64,000 bases of DNA from Bradyrhizobium genosp. L (GCF_015624485.1 NZ_CP061378.1:1054001-1118000); one strand, 5' to 3'; shown: positions 30,932 through 40,038, counted from the first letter of the stretch. The notes: generated by a model not told the origin, from the letters alone. Program-made: numbers and translations.

Positions 30932-31381
30932 ATGGAATTCAATATGTCGATGGTAGTGCCAGCGACGCCGGCTGAGCTTTGGAGCACGCTGCTCGACGTC
31001 CCTCGCATATCGAGCTGCATCCCCGGCTGCGAAAACGTCGAGGAAATCGAGCGGCTTGCGACTTACAAAGCGACGGTCAAACAGAAGATCGGTCCTTTCA
31101 AGGTCGAAGTCCCGGCCGAGATCCTTGTCGAGGCGGTGACGGAGCCGTCTCACGTCCGCACCCGCGCCACGGGACGAGACAAACTCACCGGGACAAGGCT
31201 CGCCGTTATCCTCGACGTGTCTGTGACGCCGGAAGGCGCGGGGTCTACATTCGCTGTCGACGCGAAGGTCGACGTGCAAGGCCGCCTCGCAACTATGGGG
31301 TTCGGCGTCATCAAGCGTCGCGTCGATCAGAATTTCGAGGAGTTCGAGAGGCGGCTCAGAGAAATGTTGGGCGCGGCCTGA
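30932..31381 (+). CDS. CoxG/SRPBCC-family protein
   Basis: This 149-residue protein matches the CO-dehydrogenase subunit G family of SRPBCC folds: MEFNMSMVVPATPAELWSTL, RISSCIPGCENVEEIE, and KVDVQGRLATMGFGVIKRRV near the C-terminus. It begins four bases after the large subunit and ends two bases before the FAD subunit. CoxG-like proteins accompany many molybdenum hydroxylases and are thought to help membrane recruitment or assembly; that role is inferred here. No catalytic residues can be named. Confidence 0.88.
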   Translation: MEFNMSMVVPATPAELWSTLLDVPRISSCIPGCENVEEIERLATYKATVKQKIGPFKVEVPAEILVEAVTEPSHVRTRATGRDKLTGTRLAVILDVSVTPEGAGSTFAVDAKVDVQGRLATMGFGVIKRRVDQNFEEFERRLREMLGAA

Positions 31382-31383
31382 TC

Positions 31384-32253
31384 ATGTTGCCTTCACCTTT
31401 TGTATTCGCGAGACCTTCGACGATCGTCGACGCCGTGCGTGCGGTCGGGGAAACCGACGATGGCATGTTCTACTCCGGCGGAACCGAACTGTTGCTGGCA
31501 ATGAAGATGCGTGTCATCCATACGGACCGGCTTATCGACATCAAGGGAATCCCCGGGCTTGACCGCATTGTCCTGAACGATGCGAATGACATCGAAATTG
31601 GTGCGCGCTGTACGCACAACAAGATCGCCAGTGATCCTGTTATCCGCGAGTACGTGCCAGCGCTGTCCTCGCTCAGTGCAAACGTCGCGAACATCAGGGT
31701 CCGCAGCGTCGGAACGATCGGAGGCAATCTGTGCTTCGGAGAGGCTCACGCCGATCCGCCGACTATGCTCGCGGCCTTGGGAGCACGGCTGGTGCTTAAT
31801 CGCCCCAGCGGTACGCGTGTCGTAAACGCCGACGATTTCATCCGGAGCGAACTGGAAACGGTGCGGGCGCCGGACGAGCTACTAACGGTCATTGCGTTTC
31901 CCCGCCCTACCGGACCAGTGACCTATCGGCGGTTCAAGCATGGCGAGAGGCCCTCGGTGAACGTCGCGATGGCCTGGTCGCTGGGCGTCGGCGGAAGGAC
32001 GATCACAAGCGCACGTGTGCGGGTCGGAGCGCTAGGTTCGCGACCTCAGCCCTTGAAGGCTGTTGAAGACGCCCTCAAGGGCATATGCGTCGCCGAAGTT
32101 CGCCCGGCTATTGAGGCGGTGCTCCCGACGGCGCTGGATGAGCTTGAAGTCAATGAAGATAGGCATGGTGGGGCCGACTATAAGCGCCACCTTGCAGGTG
32201 TTTTACTTCTGCGAAACGCCGAAGAGGCAATCGCAGCAGGCGGGAGCGCATGA
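31384..32253 (+). CDS. FAD-binding medium subunit of the molybdenum hydroxylase
   Basis: The 289-residue protein has the two FAD-binding loops of the CoxM/XDH medium subunit, YSGGTELLLAMK and RSVGTIGGNLCFGEAHAD, plus a C-terminal RVGALGSRPQPLKAVEDAL. It carries electrons from the iron-sulfur clusters to the acceptor. It starts two bases after the CoxG-like stop and ends one base before the small subunit start, so the hydroxylase genes form one translational block. Confidence 0.92.
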   Translation: MLPSPFVFARPSTIVDAVRAVGETDDGMFYSGGTELLLAMKMRVIHTDRLIDIKGIPGLDRIVLNDANDIEIGARCTHNKIASDPVIREYVPALSSLSANVANIRVRSVGTIGGNLCFGEAHADPPTMLAALGARLVLNRPSGTRVVNADDFIRSELETVRAPDELLTVIAFPRPTGPVTYRRFKHGERPSVNVAMAWSLGVGGRTITSARVRVGALGSRPQPLKAVEDALKGICVAEVRPAIEAVLPTALDELEVNEDRHGGADYKRHLAGVLLLRNAEEAIAAGGSA

Positions 32254-32254
32254 A

Positions 32255-32758
32255 ATGACACATGTGATGCCTATTTCATTCTCGTTGAACGGTCAGGCGA
32301 TCGCCATAGACGTTCCAACCCATACCCTATTGATCGACCTTATACGGGATCACCTTGGCTTAAAGGGAACGAAGCGATCCTGTGACATGGAGGTGTGCGG
32401 CGCCTGCACTGTTCTGCTCGACGGTGAGCCGATCTCAAGTTGCACCACACTCGCCGTCGATGTCGATCAGCGAGAGATCACTACAATTGAGGGCGTTACG
32501 CCGCCCGACGGCCTGTCGCGGATTCAAAAGGCGTTCGTCCTTCATGGTGGCCTTCAGTGCGGCTTCTGCACGCCGGGCTTCATCATGGCGGTCACAGCGT
32601 TGCTGAAGGCGACAGCGCATCCGACCGACGAACAAATCCGTCACTACCTGCACGGCAACCTCTGCCGTTGCACCGGATACACCAAGATTTTCGAGGCCGT
32701 AAGGAGTCTTGCCGCAGAGCAAGTCTCCGAAGGAGCCGCCGAACCCCTTGCGACATAG
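32255..32758 (+). CDS. (2Fe-2S)-binding small subunit of the molybdenum hydroxylase
   Basis: The 167-residue protein has both cluster motifs of the family: the plant-ferredoxin type CDMEVCGACTVLLDGEPISS followed by Cys, and the alpha-helical QCGFCTPGFIM with NLCRCTGY. It passes electrons from the Mo site to FAD. The ATG at 32255 follows the medium-subunit stop by one base. In Pseudomonas NicAB the small subunit pairs with a large subunit fused to cytochrome c domains. Here the FAD subunit marks a different, three-subunit architecture. Confidence 0.93.
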   Translation: MTHVMPISFSLNGQAIAIDVPTHTLLIDLIRDHLGLKGTKRSCDMEVCGACTVLLDGEPISSCTTLAVDVDQREITTIEGVTPPDGLSRIQKAFVLHGGLQCGFCTPGFIMAVTALLKATAHPTDEQIRHYLHGNLCRCTGYTKIFEAVRSLAAEQVSEGAAEPLAT

Positions 32759-32781
32759 CGTAATTATCGTTTGGAGATGTC

Positions 32782-33993
32782 ATGAGCGTTGAACAGGTCG
32801 GTAAATCAAGCGTCCTCATTGCCGGCGCCGGTATTGGCGGCTTGGCGATGGCACTATCGCTGCTTCGTCGAGGCATCGACTGTGACGTGTTTGAGCAAGC
32901 GTCCGAGTTGCGGGAGGTGGGAGCGGGTCTTTGGATCTCCATGAACGGCGTGCGCGTTCTTCGGGATCTCGGCCTCACCGAACAGGTTGAGCAGAACTGC
33001 ATCGCGGCGGAGCGCCGCTCGATCCGTCTCTGGAACACCGGTGATAGGTGGCCCCTCTATAACCGCAGCTCCGACGCGGCGCGCAATCAGCCCTATTTGC
33101 TGCTGCGTGCTCACCTGCTGAAGATCCTCGTTGACGGCGTACGCCAGTTGAAGCCGAGCGCCATCCATCTGAACGCCCACGTTGTCGGGTTCAGTCAAAA
33201 CGACGAAAGGGTTCGGGCAAAGCTCGCTGACGGCTCCGAAGTCGAAGGGCGCGCCCTGATCGGCGCCGACGGTGCTCATTCGAAGGTCCGGCTTGGCCTC
33301 GTCGGCAACATCGATAGCCAGTATACGAAGGCCATCGCCTGGCGTGGTCTCGTGCCGGTCGACCGCCTTGCGCCGCATCAGCGCGAACCCGAAGTGGCAA
33401 CCTGGATCGGGCCCACCGCGCATGTCACGGCCTATCCGGTGCGTTGGCAGGACACGGTCATGATGACCTTTTCGGGCCAGGTCGACCATGACGACTGGCT
33501 GCTCGAATCCTGGTCGGAGAAGGGCTCGGTCGAGGAATGCCTGAAGGACTTCGAGGGCTGGCATCCCGACATCATCGAACTGGTCCAGAACGTGGATACT
33601 TTGAACAAGTGGGGCCTGTTCGTGCGGCCGTCGTTGGGTACGTGGTCGAATGGACGCATTACCCTGCTCGGCGATGCCTGCCATTCGATGCTGCCCTACC
33701 TCGGGCAGGGTGTGAACATGGCCCTGGAGGATGCATCCGTCCTCGCCCGCTGCTTCGGGAAGAATCCCGATGACATCCCGGCGGCATTCAAGACGTATCA
33801 GGGTCTGCGGCTCGATCGCACCACCAAGGTCGTGAAGTCCGCGGCCGGCATGCTGCCGATTTTCCATAATCAGGCGCTGTGCAAGCCGGAGACGGCGGGT
33901 GGCTACATCAAGACCCAATGGGCACCGGAAGCGACGGCTGTGCGATACGATTGGATCTACCAATACGACGCGACCGCCGTCCCGCTTCACTGA
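32782..33993 (+). CDS. nicC: FAD-dependent monooxygenase, 6-hydroxynicotinate 3-monooxygenase-like
   Basis: This 403-residue protein is a group A flavoprotein hydroxylase: FAD motif LIAGAGIGGLAMALSLLRRG at residues 12-31, ALIGADGAHSKVRLGL, and LLGDACHSMLPYLGQGVNMA. NicC converts 6-hydroxynicotinate with NADH and oxygen to 2,5-dihydroxypyridine with loss of the carboxyl group. The assignment rests on length, family, and its position between the hydroxylase and NicF/NicD/NicX genes. Salicylate-type hydroxylases are close relatives, so substrate is inferred. GGAG lies eight bases before the ATG. Confidence 0.82.
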   Translation: MSVEQVGKSSVLIAGAGIGGLAMALSLLRRGIDCDVFEQASELREVGAGLWISMNGVRVLRDLGLTEQVEQNCIAAERRSIRLWNTGDRWPLYNRSSDAARNQPYLLLRAHLLKILVDGVRQLKPSAIHLNAHVVGFSQNDERVRAKLADGSEVEGRALIGADGAHSKVRLGLVGNIDSQYTKAIAWRGLVPVDRLAPHQREPEVATWIGPTAHVTAYPVRWQDTVMMTFSGQVDHDDWLLESWSEKGSVEECLKDFEGWHPDIIELVQNVDTLNKWGLFVRPSLGTWSNGRITLLGDACHSMLPYLGQGVNMALEDASVLARCFGKNPDDIPAAFKTYQGLRLDRTTKVVKSAAGMLPIFHNQALCKPETAGGYIKTQWAPEATAVRYDWIYQYDATAVPLH

Positions 33994-34026
33994 CATGTTC
34001 ACGATTGTGACCGCTGGAGCGCAACA

Positions 34027-34743
34027 GTGACTGGCAGTAAGCAACCCTGGGACGATGTGATACCGCTGGACGAGCGCGAGACCTATGCCCTTGCCGGGCT
34101 GGGTGGCGCGGCGGGATTCGGCACACGACCGGCATTGCTGGTCATCGACGTGCAATATCGTTCGGTCGGCAGCCGGCCGATGCCGATCCGCCAAGCGATC
34201 AAGGAATACCCCACCAGTTGTGGCGAGGCCGGTTGGCATGCTATCGCACAAATCGCCGAATTGGTGTGGCTGTTTCGCGAGAAAATGTGGCCGGTGATCT
34301 TCCCGCATGTTGCGCCGAAGATAGGCCAGGACCAGGGCGCGTTCTCCGCGAAGATCCCGGGTATCATGCGGATCCCGCCCGAGGGCTATGACTTCGTTCG
34401 CGAGGTGGCTCCGGCGCCCGGCGAGTTGGTCCTGCCGAAGACGCAGGCGAGCGCGTTCTTCGGCACTCCGCTTGCGACGTATCTGATCGGTGCCGGCGTC
34501 GACTCGCTGGCGGTGACCGGCTGCACGACCAGCGGCTGCGTGCGGGCCTCGGTCGTGGATGCGTGCGCGTTGAACTTCAAATCAATTGTGCCAAGCGACG
34601 CGGTCTACGACCGCTCGCCCACGTCGCATGCCGTTAACCTGTTCGATATTGCGAGCAAATACGCGGATGTCATGCCGACGGAGGCCGCCATTGAGCGGCT
34701 TCGCGCGCTGTCGGATGACCACATCAAGGATCAGCAGACGTGA
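34027..34743 (+). CDS. nicF: isochorismatase-family amidase, maleamate amidohydrolase-like
   Basis: The 238-residue protein starts at GTG 34027 with GGAG upstream. It carries the cysteine-hydrolase triad of the isochorismatase family: Asp in ALLVIDVQYRS, Lys in LVLPKTQASAFFGT, and Cys in VTGCTTSGCVRASVVDA. The N-terminal PWDDVIPLDERETY extension is typical of the N-carbamoylsarcosine amidase and maleamate amidase subgroup. In the nicotinate pathway NicF converts maleamate to maleate and ammonia. Its stop overlaps the NicD-like GTG start by four bases. Confidence 0.87.
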   Translation: MTGSKQPWDDVIPLDERETYALAGLGGAAGFGTRPALLVIDVQYRSVGSRPMPIRQAIKEYPTSCGEAGWHAIAQIAELVWLFREKMWPVIFPHVAPKIGQDQGAFSAKIPGIMRIPPEGYDFVREVAPAPGELVLPKTQASAFFGTPLATYLIGAGVDSLAVTGCTTSGCVRASVVDACALNFKSIVPSDAVYDRSPTSHAVNLFDIASKYADVMPTEAAIERLRALSDDHIKDQQT

Positions 34744-35609
34744 GCAGTGCCGCGACATCCGGATTGCTTTACGGCGCCAATGTGCGAGCCAACGGCATTC
34801 GGCAGCATTACCTGCGGTTCGGCGGAGCCGGGCCGGCGATCATCATTGTCCCCGGCATCTCGACGACTGCGGCGCAATGGGCCTTCATCGCAGAGCGTCT
34901 GTGCTCCGGACACGACGTTTTTGTGCTCGATGTCCGCGGTCGCGGCCTTTCCGAAAGCGGCCCGCATCTCGACTACTCGCTCGACGCATGCGCATCCGAC
35001 CTCATCGGGTTCGCTGAAGCGCTCGGAATGGGTCCTTATACGCTGATGGGCCACTCGATGGGTGGCCGCATCGGGATCCGCGCCTCGCGTTGGCGGCCGT
35101 CGTCCATGGACCAATTGATACTGGTCGACCCGCCAGTTTCCGGTCCTGGACGTCGCGCCTATCCGATTCCGGTCGAACCGCTTCTCAAATTGCTGCAAAG
35201 CGCGAAGCGCGGAGAAGCGGACGCGGCGCTACGGAGCCCCTCTGCTCCACGGTGGCCCGAGCAGCACATCCGCACCCGGGCCGAGTGGATGCACACCTGC
35301 GACGAGCGAGCGCTCATCGAGAGCCACAAGGGGTTTCATCACGATGATATTCACCGCGACCTCGCCCATCTCAGCGTTCCGACTGCATTGATCGTTGCAG
35401 GACGCGGAGGGGTCATTCGGCCCGAAGATGAAGAAGAATTTCGCAGATTGCTGCCGTCGATCGCGACCAGGACGCTGGAAAGCGCGGGTCACCAAATGCA
35501 AGTCGACGATACCGAGGGTTTCCTTTCAATCGTTGAAGAGCTTCTAGCGCGACCGCTCGATCGGTTCGACGATCGCGTGTCTACGTTCGGCAAACAGGAG
35601 GTCAGTTAA
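34740..35609 (+). CDS. nicD: alpha/beta hydrolase, N-formylmaleamate deformylase-like
   Basis: This 289-residue alpha/beta hydrolase starts at GTG 34740. It has the oxyanion segment IIIVPGISTTAAQW, the nucleophile elbow LMGHSMGGRIGIRAS, and a late catalytic His in LESAGHQMQVDD. NicD hydrolyses N-formylmaleamate to maleamate and formate. The family alone would not fix the substrate, but the flanking NicF- and NicX-type genes make this assignment strong. It overlaps nicF and lies one base before the nicX start. Confidence 0.87.
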   Translation: MSSAATSGLLYGANVRANGIRQHYLRFGGAGPAIIIVPGISTTAAQWAFIAERLCSGHDVFVLDVRGRGLSESGPHLDYSLDACASDLIGFAEALGMGPYTLMGHSMGGRIGIRASRWRPSSMDQLILVDPPVSGPGRRAYPIPVEPLLKLLQSAKRGEADAALRSPSAPRWPEQHIRTRAEWMHTCDERALIESHKGFHHDDIHRDLAHLSVPTALIVAGRGGVIRPEDEEEFRRLLPSIATRTLESAGHQMQVDDTEGFLSIVEELLARPLDRFDDRVSTFGKQEVS

Positions 35610-35610
35610 G

Positions 35611-36663
35611 ATGTCCCGACAAATCGTTGATGTTGAAATGCTCGAACTCTTCAAGGCCGAACTGACGCTCTGCAAGGTGAAGAAGGACGAGGTCGTTGCG
35701 GTCCTGAGTGGCGGCGAGGATCAGCAGGAATATGCTCACGCTTTCATGCTGGCCGCGCGGAGCCTGGGCGCAACAACCTTTCATCTGAATGTGCCGAAGT
35801 ACGGCCAGGGCAAGGTCGCGGGCTTGCAGGGCCGGCATGCGCTCACGGGCAACCAGCCGGCGATCGATACGCTCAAGCGCGTGGATATGGTGATCGATCT
35901 CCTCGGGTTGCTATTCTCTCGTGAGCAAGCCGAAATTCAGGAAGCTGGCACGCGCATCTTGCGCGTGATGGAGCCATTCCACATCCTCAAGAAGATGTTC
36001 CCGACTGAAGATCTGCGTCGGCGAACCGAGCTCTCTCGAACCCTTCTCCAGTCAGCCAGAAAAATGCGGATCACGTCGCCGGGCGGAACGGACGTAACTT
36101 ATGGCCTGAAGCAATACCCGGTCATTTCCGAATACGGATACACGGATGAGCCCGGGCGCTGGGATCACTTCCCGTCAGGCTTTGCCTTCACTCAGGCGAC
36201 CGACGGCGAGGTTAACGGCACGGTGGTGCTGATGCCAGGTGATATCCTCTGCGCGTTTAAGCGTTATATCCAGTCGCCGGTCACCTTGACCGTAAAGGAC
36301 GGTTACATCGTCGATCTCAAGGGCGAGGGGACCGACGCGGTCCTCATAAAAAGCTATATCGACAGTTTCGGCGATCCGCGCGGTTGGGCGATCTCTCATA
36401 TCGGCTGGGGATCGAACGAGCGTGCCACCTGGCACCACATCGCGGCCTCCCAGGAACTCGCGTCGGAGCACATCATGAATGCGCTTTCGTTCTACGGGAA
36501 CGTCCTGTTCTCGACGGGTCCGAACACGGAGCTCGGCGGCACGAATGACACGCCGTGTCATTTGGACATCCCGCTTCGCGGCTGCAGCCTGTGGCTCGAC
36601 GATATCCACATCCTCGACAAAGGCGATTTTGCTTATCCGGAATTGAGAGCGCTGGGCCGCTAG
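35611..36663 (+). CDS. nicX: 2,5-dihydroxypyridine 5,6-dioxygenase
   Basis: The 350-residue protein matches NicX in length and pattern, with MLELFKAELTLCKVKKDEVV at the start, ISHIGWGSNERATWHH, and NDTPCHLDIPLRGCSLW near the C-terminus. These last segments supply candidate His and Asp iron ligands. NicX is a non-heme Fe(II) dioxygenase unrelated to common extradiol enzymes. It opens 2,5-dihydroxypyridine to N-formylmaleamate. AGGAGG precedes the ATG. It is the most diagnostic gene of the cluster for the 2,5-dihydroxypyridine route. Confidence 0.92.
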   Translation: MSRQIVDVEMLELFKAELTLCKVKKDEVVAVLSGGEDQQEYAHAFMLAARSLGATTFHLNVPKYGQGKVAGLQGRHALTGNQPAIDTLKRVDMVIDLLGLLFSREQAEIQEAGTRILRVMEPFHILKKMFPTEDLRRRTELSRTLLQSARKMRITSPGGTDVTYGLKQYPVISEYGYTDEPGRWDHFPSGFAFTQATDGEVNGTVVLMPGDILCAFKRYIQSPVTLTVKDGYIVDLKGEGTDAVLIKSYIDSFGDPRGWAISHIGWGSNERATWHHIAASQELASEHIMNALSFYGNVLFSTGPNTELGGTNDTPCHLDIPLRGCSLWLDDIHILDKGDFAYPELRALGR

Positions 36664-36774
36664 GCCTAGCTCATCAAAATCTGTGCCCGGAGCCGCATTT
36701 GCGACTCCCAATGACGCGGAAAGCGCTCGGTAACGACCATCACTTGTCCAGTTTCTTTTCGGGAAGCGCACCAC

Positions 36775-38124
36775 ATGTCTACGACTATCAGAACTGCGGA
36801 AGATTACACGGCGAGGCAACGGTATTCGATTATGATCTCAGCGATGCTGGGCTACATTCTCGACTTCTACGACGTTCTGATCTTTCCGTTCCTTTTGCCC
36901 GCGATCCAACGGTCGATGTCGCTATCGCTCGCCGAGATCGGTTCACTGCAGGCTCTCACATTGTTCGGATCGGCCATTGGCGGCGCTTTATTCGGCGTCA
37001 TCGGCGACCGACTTGGCCGAAAGACCTCGCTTCAGCTCACGATCGCATTGTTTTCCGTTGCCGCGATTGTTTCCGCATTCGCATGGAATTACTGGTCGCT
37101 TGCCGTGCTGCGGTTGATCACGGGCATCGGTCTTGGCGGCGAGTATGGCGTAGGCATGGTGCTCTTCAACGAGGCTTGGAAAAAGAGCAGCCGAGGTTTG
37201 GGCGCGGCCGCGCTCCAAGGCTGTGCCGTGATCGCGTCATCCACGGCTTCAATCGTTGGCATCTGGCTGATTGCGACGTTCAGCGACGAGTGGAGCTGGC
37301 GCATCGGCCTACTGAGTGGCGGTGTGCCCATCCTGCTGATCATCTTCATTCGTTTCTTTATGCCTGAATCCAAGATCTGGCTGGAGTATGAGGCGCAACG
37401 CAAGGCCGGTCAGGTCACCGCAGAAGCCCGCACACTTCCCCTTGCGGATCTCTTCCGCAATGGGCTGGCACGGCAGACCGTCATCGCCTTCGTATGGCTG
37501 ATGAGCTACATGCTCTGCTACTACAGCGTAGTCTCCTTTATTCCAACACTGCTGCTGCGCGATATGCATACGCCAGGTGATGTCGTTCGCACGACAGCCG
37601 TTCTGCTCTCGGTGGTCAGCGGCATTTGCTACCTCGCGAACGGCTTTTTCAACGACAGGGCTGGCCGCCGCTTCGGAGCCCTCGTGCCCGCGCTGTTCTG
37701 GGTCGGGTCTTTGGTCGGTATGGCTGTGTGGGGGAGCCAGCTCTACGTGGGATCGAAGACTGAGTGGCCGATGTTCTGGCTCTACATCGGCTTCGGCATT
37801 GGCAACGTCGCGCTGGGTGTGACGGGCGTCTGGATCTCGGAGCTCTATCCGGTCAACCTGCGTGCGACAGCGGTGTCTACATTCTATATGGGAGGTCGCG
37901 GGCTCGGCAGCATAGCCCCTGTGATCGTGCCACTTGCGGCCGCCCATTTCGGCGGAAGCCTTCTCAACGGCATGGTTGCGGTGGCCCTTCCCGCTGCGGC
38001 CGTCTTCATTCTCGCCTCTCTTTTGCTGCCCGAGACCCTCGGCCGGGATTTGTCCGCGAAGGGCTTCAAGGTCGACACGGAAACGGAGGCCACGATGAAG
38101 GCTGCGTCGGTGTCGAGCGTTTGA
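36775..38124 (+). CDS. MFS transporter (aromatic acid/H+ symporter-like)
   Basis: This 449-residue protein has about twelve membrane helices. It has an MFS motif A between helices 2 and 3 (GVIGDRLGRKTSLQ), a helix-4 arginine motif (LRLITGIGLGGEYGVG), and a second-half copy NGFFNDRAGRRFGAL. It resembles metabolite/H+ symporters. It lies 111 bases after nicX, so it is probably co-transcribed or has a weak promoter of its own. In P. putida an MFS protein, NicT, belongs to the nicotinate regulon, so nicotinate or 6-hydroxynicotinate uptake is the likely role here. Confidence 0.88.
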   Translation: MSTTIRTAEDYTARQRYSIMISAMLGYILDFYDVLIFPFLLPAIQRSMSLSLAEIGSLQALTLFGSAIGGALFGVIGDRLGRKTSLQLTIALFSVAAIVSAFAWNYWSLAVLRLITGIGLGGEYGVGMVLFNEAWKKSSRGLGAAALQGCAVIASSTASIVGIWLIATFSDEWSWRIGLLSGGVPILLIIFIRFFMPESKIWLEYEAQRKAGQVTAEARTLPLADLFRNGLARQTVIAFVWLMSYMLCYYSVVSFIPTLLLRDMHTPGDVVRTTAVLLSVVSGICYLANGFFNDRAGRRFGALVPALFWVGSLVGMAVWGSQLYVGSKTEWPMFWLYIGFGIGNVALGVTGVWISELYPVNLRATAVSTFYMGGRGLGSIAPVIVPLAAAHFGGSLLNGMVAVALPAAAVFILASLLLPETLGRDLSAKGFKVDTETEATMKAASVSSV

Positions 38125-38287
38125 CGCTGGTGGAAGGGCTTGACCGGCGAGATGAGGGTTGTCGACCTGCTCATCTCGTCGATGCATGCGCAGTGGAAAG
38201 GAGTTGGCACTCCGTCATCCTATCCTGGTCAACATGGCGCAAGTGTTGGCCGACTTGTAGCGGCTGTAACAAAACCTAAACCGATCA

Positions 38288-38299
38288 CTTGTATACAAG
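38288..38299. promoter_or_regulatory. perfect palindromic operator upstream of the chemoreceptor gene
   Basis: CTTGTATACAAG is a perfect 12-base palindrome in the 225-base gap between the MFS and chemoreceptor genes, about 50 bases before the receptor start. It is the symmetric parent of the two degenerate repeats at 28547-28577. MarR or GntR proteins bind sites of this kind; the local MarR protein is the simplest candidate. Confidence 0.6.
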
Positions 38300-38349
38300 C
38301 AATAATCTATGCGCCTGAGCCCGCCGGGCAGTTGCCTTGGAGACGTTCC

Positions 38350-40038
38350 TTGAAATCACTCAATAACCTGCCGATCACTCCCAAGATCAGCATTCTAGTT
38401 GCGATCTCGATGCTGGGCCTCTTCTCAGCTGGATTGCTTGCGGGCTATTTGATGCAGAAGGAAATGATCAATTCGCGTGTCGAACAGACCCGCGCCATCG
38501 TCGAGATCGCCAAGAACTTTGCATTAGGCTTGCAGAAGCAAGTCGAGGCAGGCCAACTCACCAAAGAGGCGGCAATTGCTGAATTCTCCCGCCGTGCTCA
38601 GACGATGACGTATGACAAGGGCGCGGGCTATATTTTCGCAAATACGATGGAAGGTGTCGCGGTCGCCTCTCAGGATCCAAAGACAATTGGGGTCAATCGT
38701 CTTGACGGCAAGACCAACGGACGTGCGCTGATCCGCGAACTGCGGGACGGCGTGGCGGCGAACGGCGATGTCGTGCTGCGTTACGAGTTTATGAGGCCCG
38801 GCGAAAAGGAGCCGATCAGGAAGCTGTCCTACGCGGTAGGGATTCCCGGATGGGACATGTTCGTCGGTTCCGGTGCGTATCTGGATGATCTTGATGCCAA
38901 GCTGCAACCGATCATGTGGTCGCTCGGGGGTGCCATCATCGTGATCGGACTGGTCTCGGGTGTCATCGCCTGGTTCCTCGGCCGCAGCATCACTAAACCG
39001 TTGGCAGTACTTGGCACGTGCATGAGGCGGCTCGCCGACGGCGAACTCGAACAGGACATTCCAGGTGTAGGTCGGAAAGATGAGATCGGCGCAATGGCCG
39101 CGACCGTCCAAGTGTTCAAGGACAACGCGATTCGCATTCGGGGGCTGGAGCAGGTCGAGGCCGAAGCTCAACGACGCACGGCTGCCGAGCGCCGTGCCAC
39201 CTTGGAGAGCATTGCGAATGATTTTGAGCAAAGCGTCGATGGCATCGTTCGTGCGGTCGCCGCTTCAGCCGCCGATATGCAGGGCACAGCGGATATTATG
39301 ACCACGACCGCCAGCGATGCTAGTCTGCGCGCATCCACCGTCGACGCTGCGTCAGAAAAAGCGTCCGGGAACGTCGAAATGGTAGCCGCCGCCGCCGAAG
39401 AATTAACTGCGTCGGTAAGGGAGATATCGCAACAGGTGTTGCAGTCGACTGAGGTCGCGCGCCAAGCTGTTGGTGACGCTGAGCGCACAGACGCTACGGT
39501 GCAGGTCTTGGCAAGCGGAGCCGAAAAGATCGGCGAAGTCGTCCAGCTCATCCATAGTATCGCCACGCAGACCAATCTCCTGGCCCTCAACGCGACGATC
39601 GAAGCGGCGCGTGCCGGCGACGCCGGACGCGGATTTGCTGTCGTGGCAGCCGAGGTTAAAGCGCTTGCCAATCAGACGGCAAAGGCAACGGAGGAGATCT
39701 CCGCGCAGATTGAGACCATGCAGGCAACTACAAACGACGCAGTTCTCGCCATTAACGGAATTACGCAAACGATCGCCAGGATGAGTGACATCACGCTGAG
39801 CATTTCCTCCGCGGTCGAGGAGCAGAGTGCTGCGACAAGCGAAATTGCGCGCAACATCCAGTCCGTTGCCGCGGGTTCCAGCGAAATCAGAGGCCATATA
39901 GGCAGCGTCAGCACCGCAGCGGCCGCCACCGGTACAGCAGCCCGCGACGTTCTCACTAACGCGCGCGGGTTGGAGAATCAGTCGGATATGCTGCGTACGG
40001 CGGTAGACCAATTTCTGACCAAAATGCGAGCCGCCTGA
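38350..40038 (+). CDS. methyl-accepting chemotaxis protein with single-Cache sensor
   Basis: The protein is 562 residues from TTG 38350, chosen because GGAGA lies six bases upstream and the sequence begins with the first membrane helix ([20 protein letters not shown]). A periplasmic single-Cache region follows ([40 protein letters not shown]), then a second helix, a HAMP domain and a signalling domain with hairpin tip [20 protein letters not shown]. In-frame ATGs as far up as 38140 would add a 70-residue soluble leader and pass through the operator palindrome. Context suggests it senses nicotinate, a pyridine intermediate or a product; this is inferred from position and the shared operator. 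Confidence 0.9.
   Translation: MKSLNNLPITPKISILVAISMLGLFSAGLLAGYLMQKEMINSRVEQTRAIVEIAKNFALGLQKQVEAGQLTKEAAIAEFSRRAQTMTYDKGAGYIFANTMEGVAVASQDPKTIGVNRLDGKTNGRALIRELRDGVAANGDVVLRYEFMRPGEKEPIRKLSYAVGIPGWDMFVGSGAYLDDLDAKLQPIMWSLGGAIIVIGLVSGVIAWFLGRSITKPLAVLGTCMRRLADGELEQDIPGVGRKDEIGAMAATVQVFKDNAIRIRGLEQVEAEAQRRTAAERRATLESIANDFEQSVDGIVRAVAASAADMQGTADIMTTTASDASLRASTVDAASEKASGNVEMVAAAAEELTASVREISQQVLQSTEVARQAVGDAERTDATVQVLASGAEKIGEVVQLIHSIATQTNLLALNATIEAARAGDAGRGFAVVAAEVKALANQTAKATEEISAQIETMQATTNDAVLAINGITQTIARMSDITLSISSAVEEQSAATSEIARNIQSVAAGSSEIRGHIGSVSTAAAATGTAARDVLTNARGLENQSDMLRTAVDQFLTKMRAA

Noticed and set aside
28669..32758. Aerobic carbon monoxide dehydrogenase (CoxMSL plus CoxG)
   Set aside because: The large subunit lacks the AYRCSFR active-site loop and the genes adjoin NicC/NicX-type enzymes, so an N-heterocycle hydroxylase fits better.
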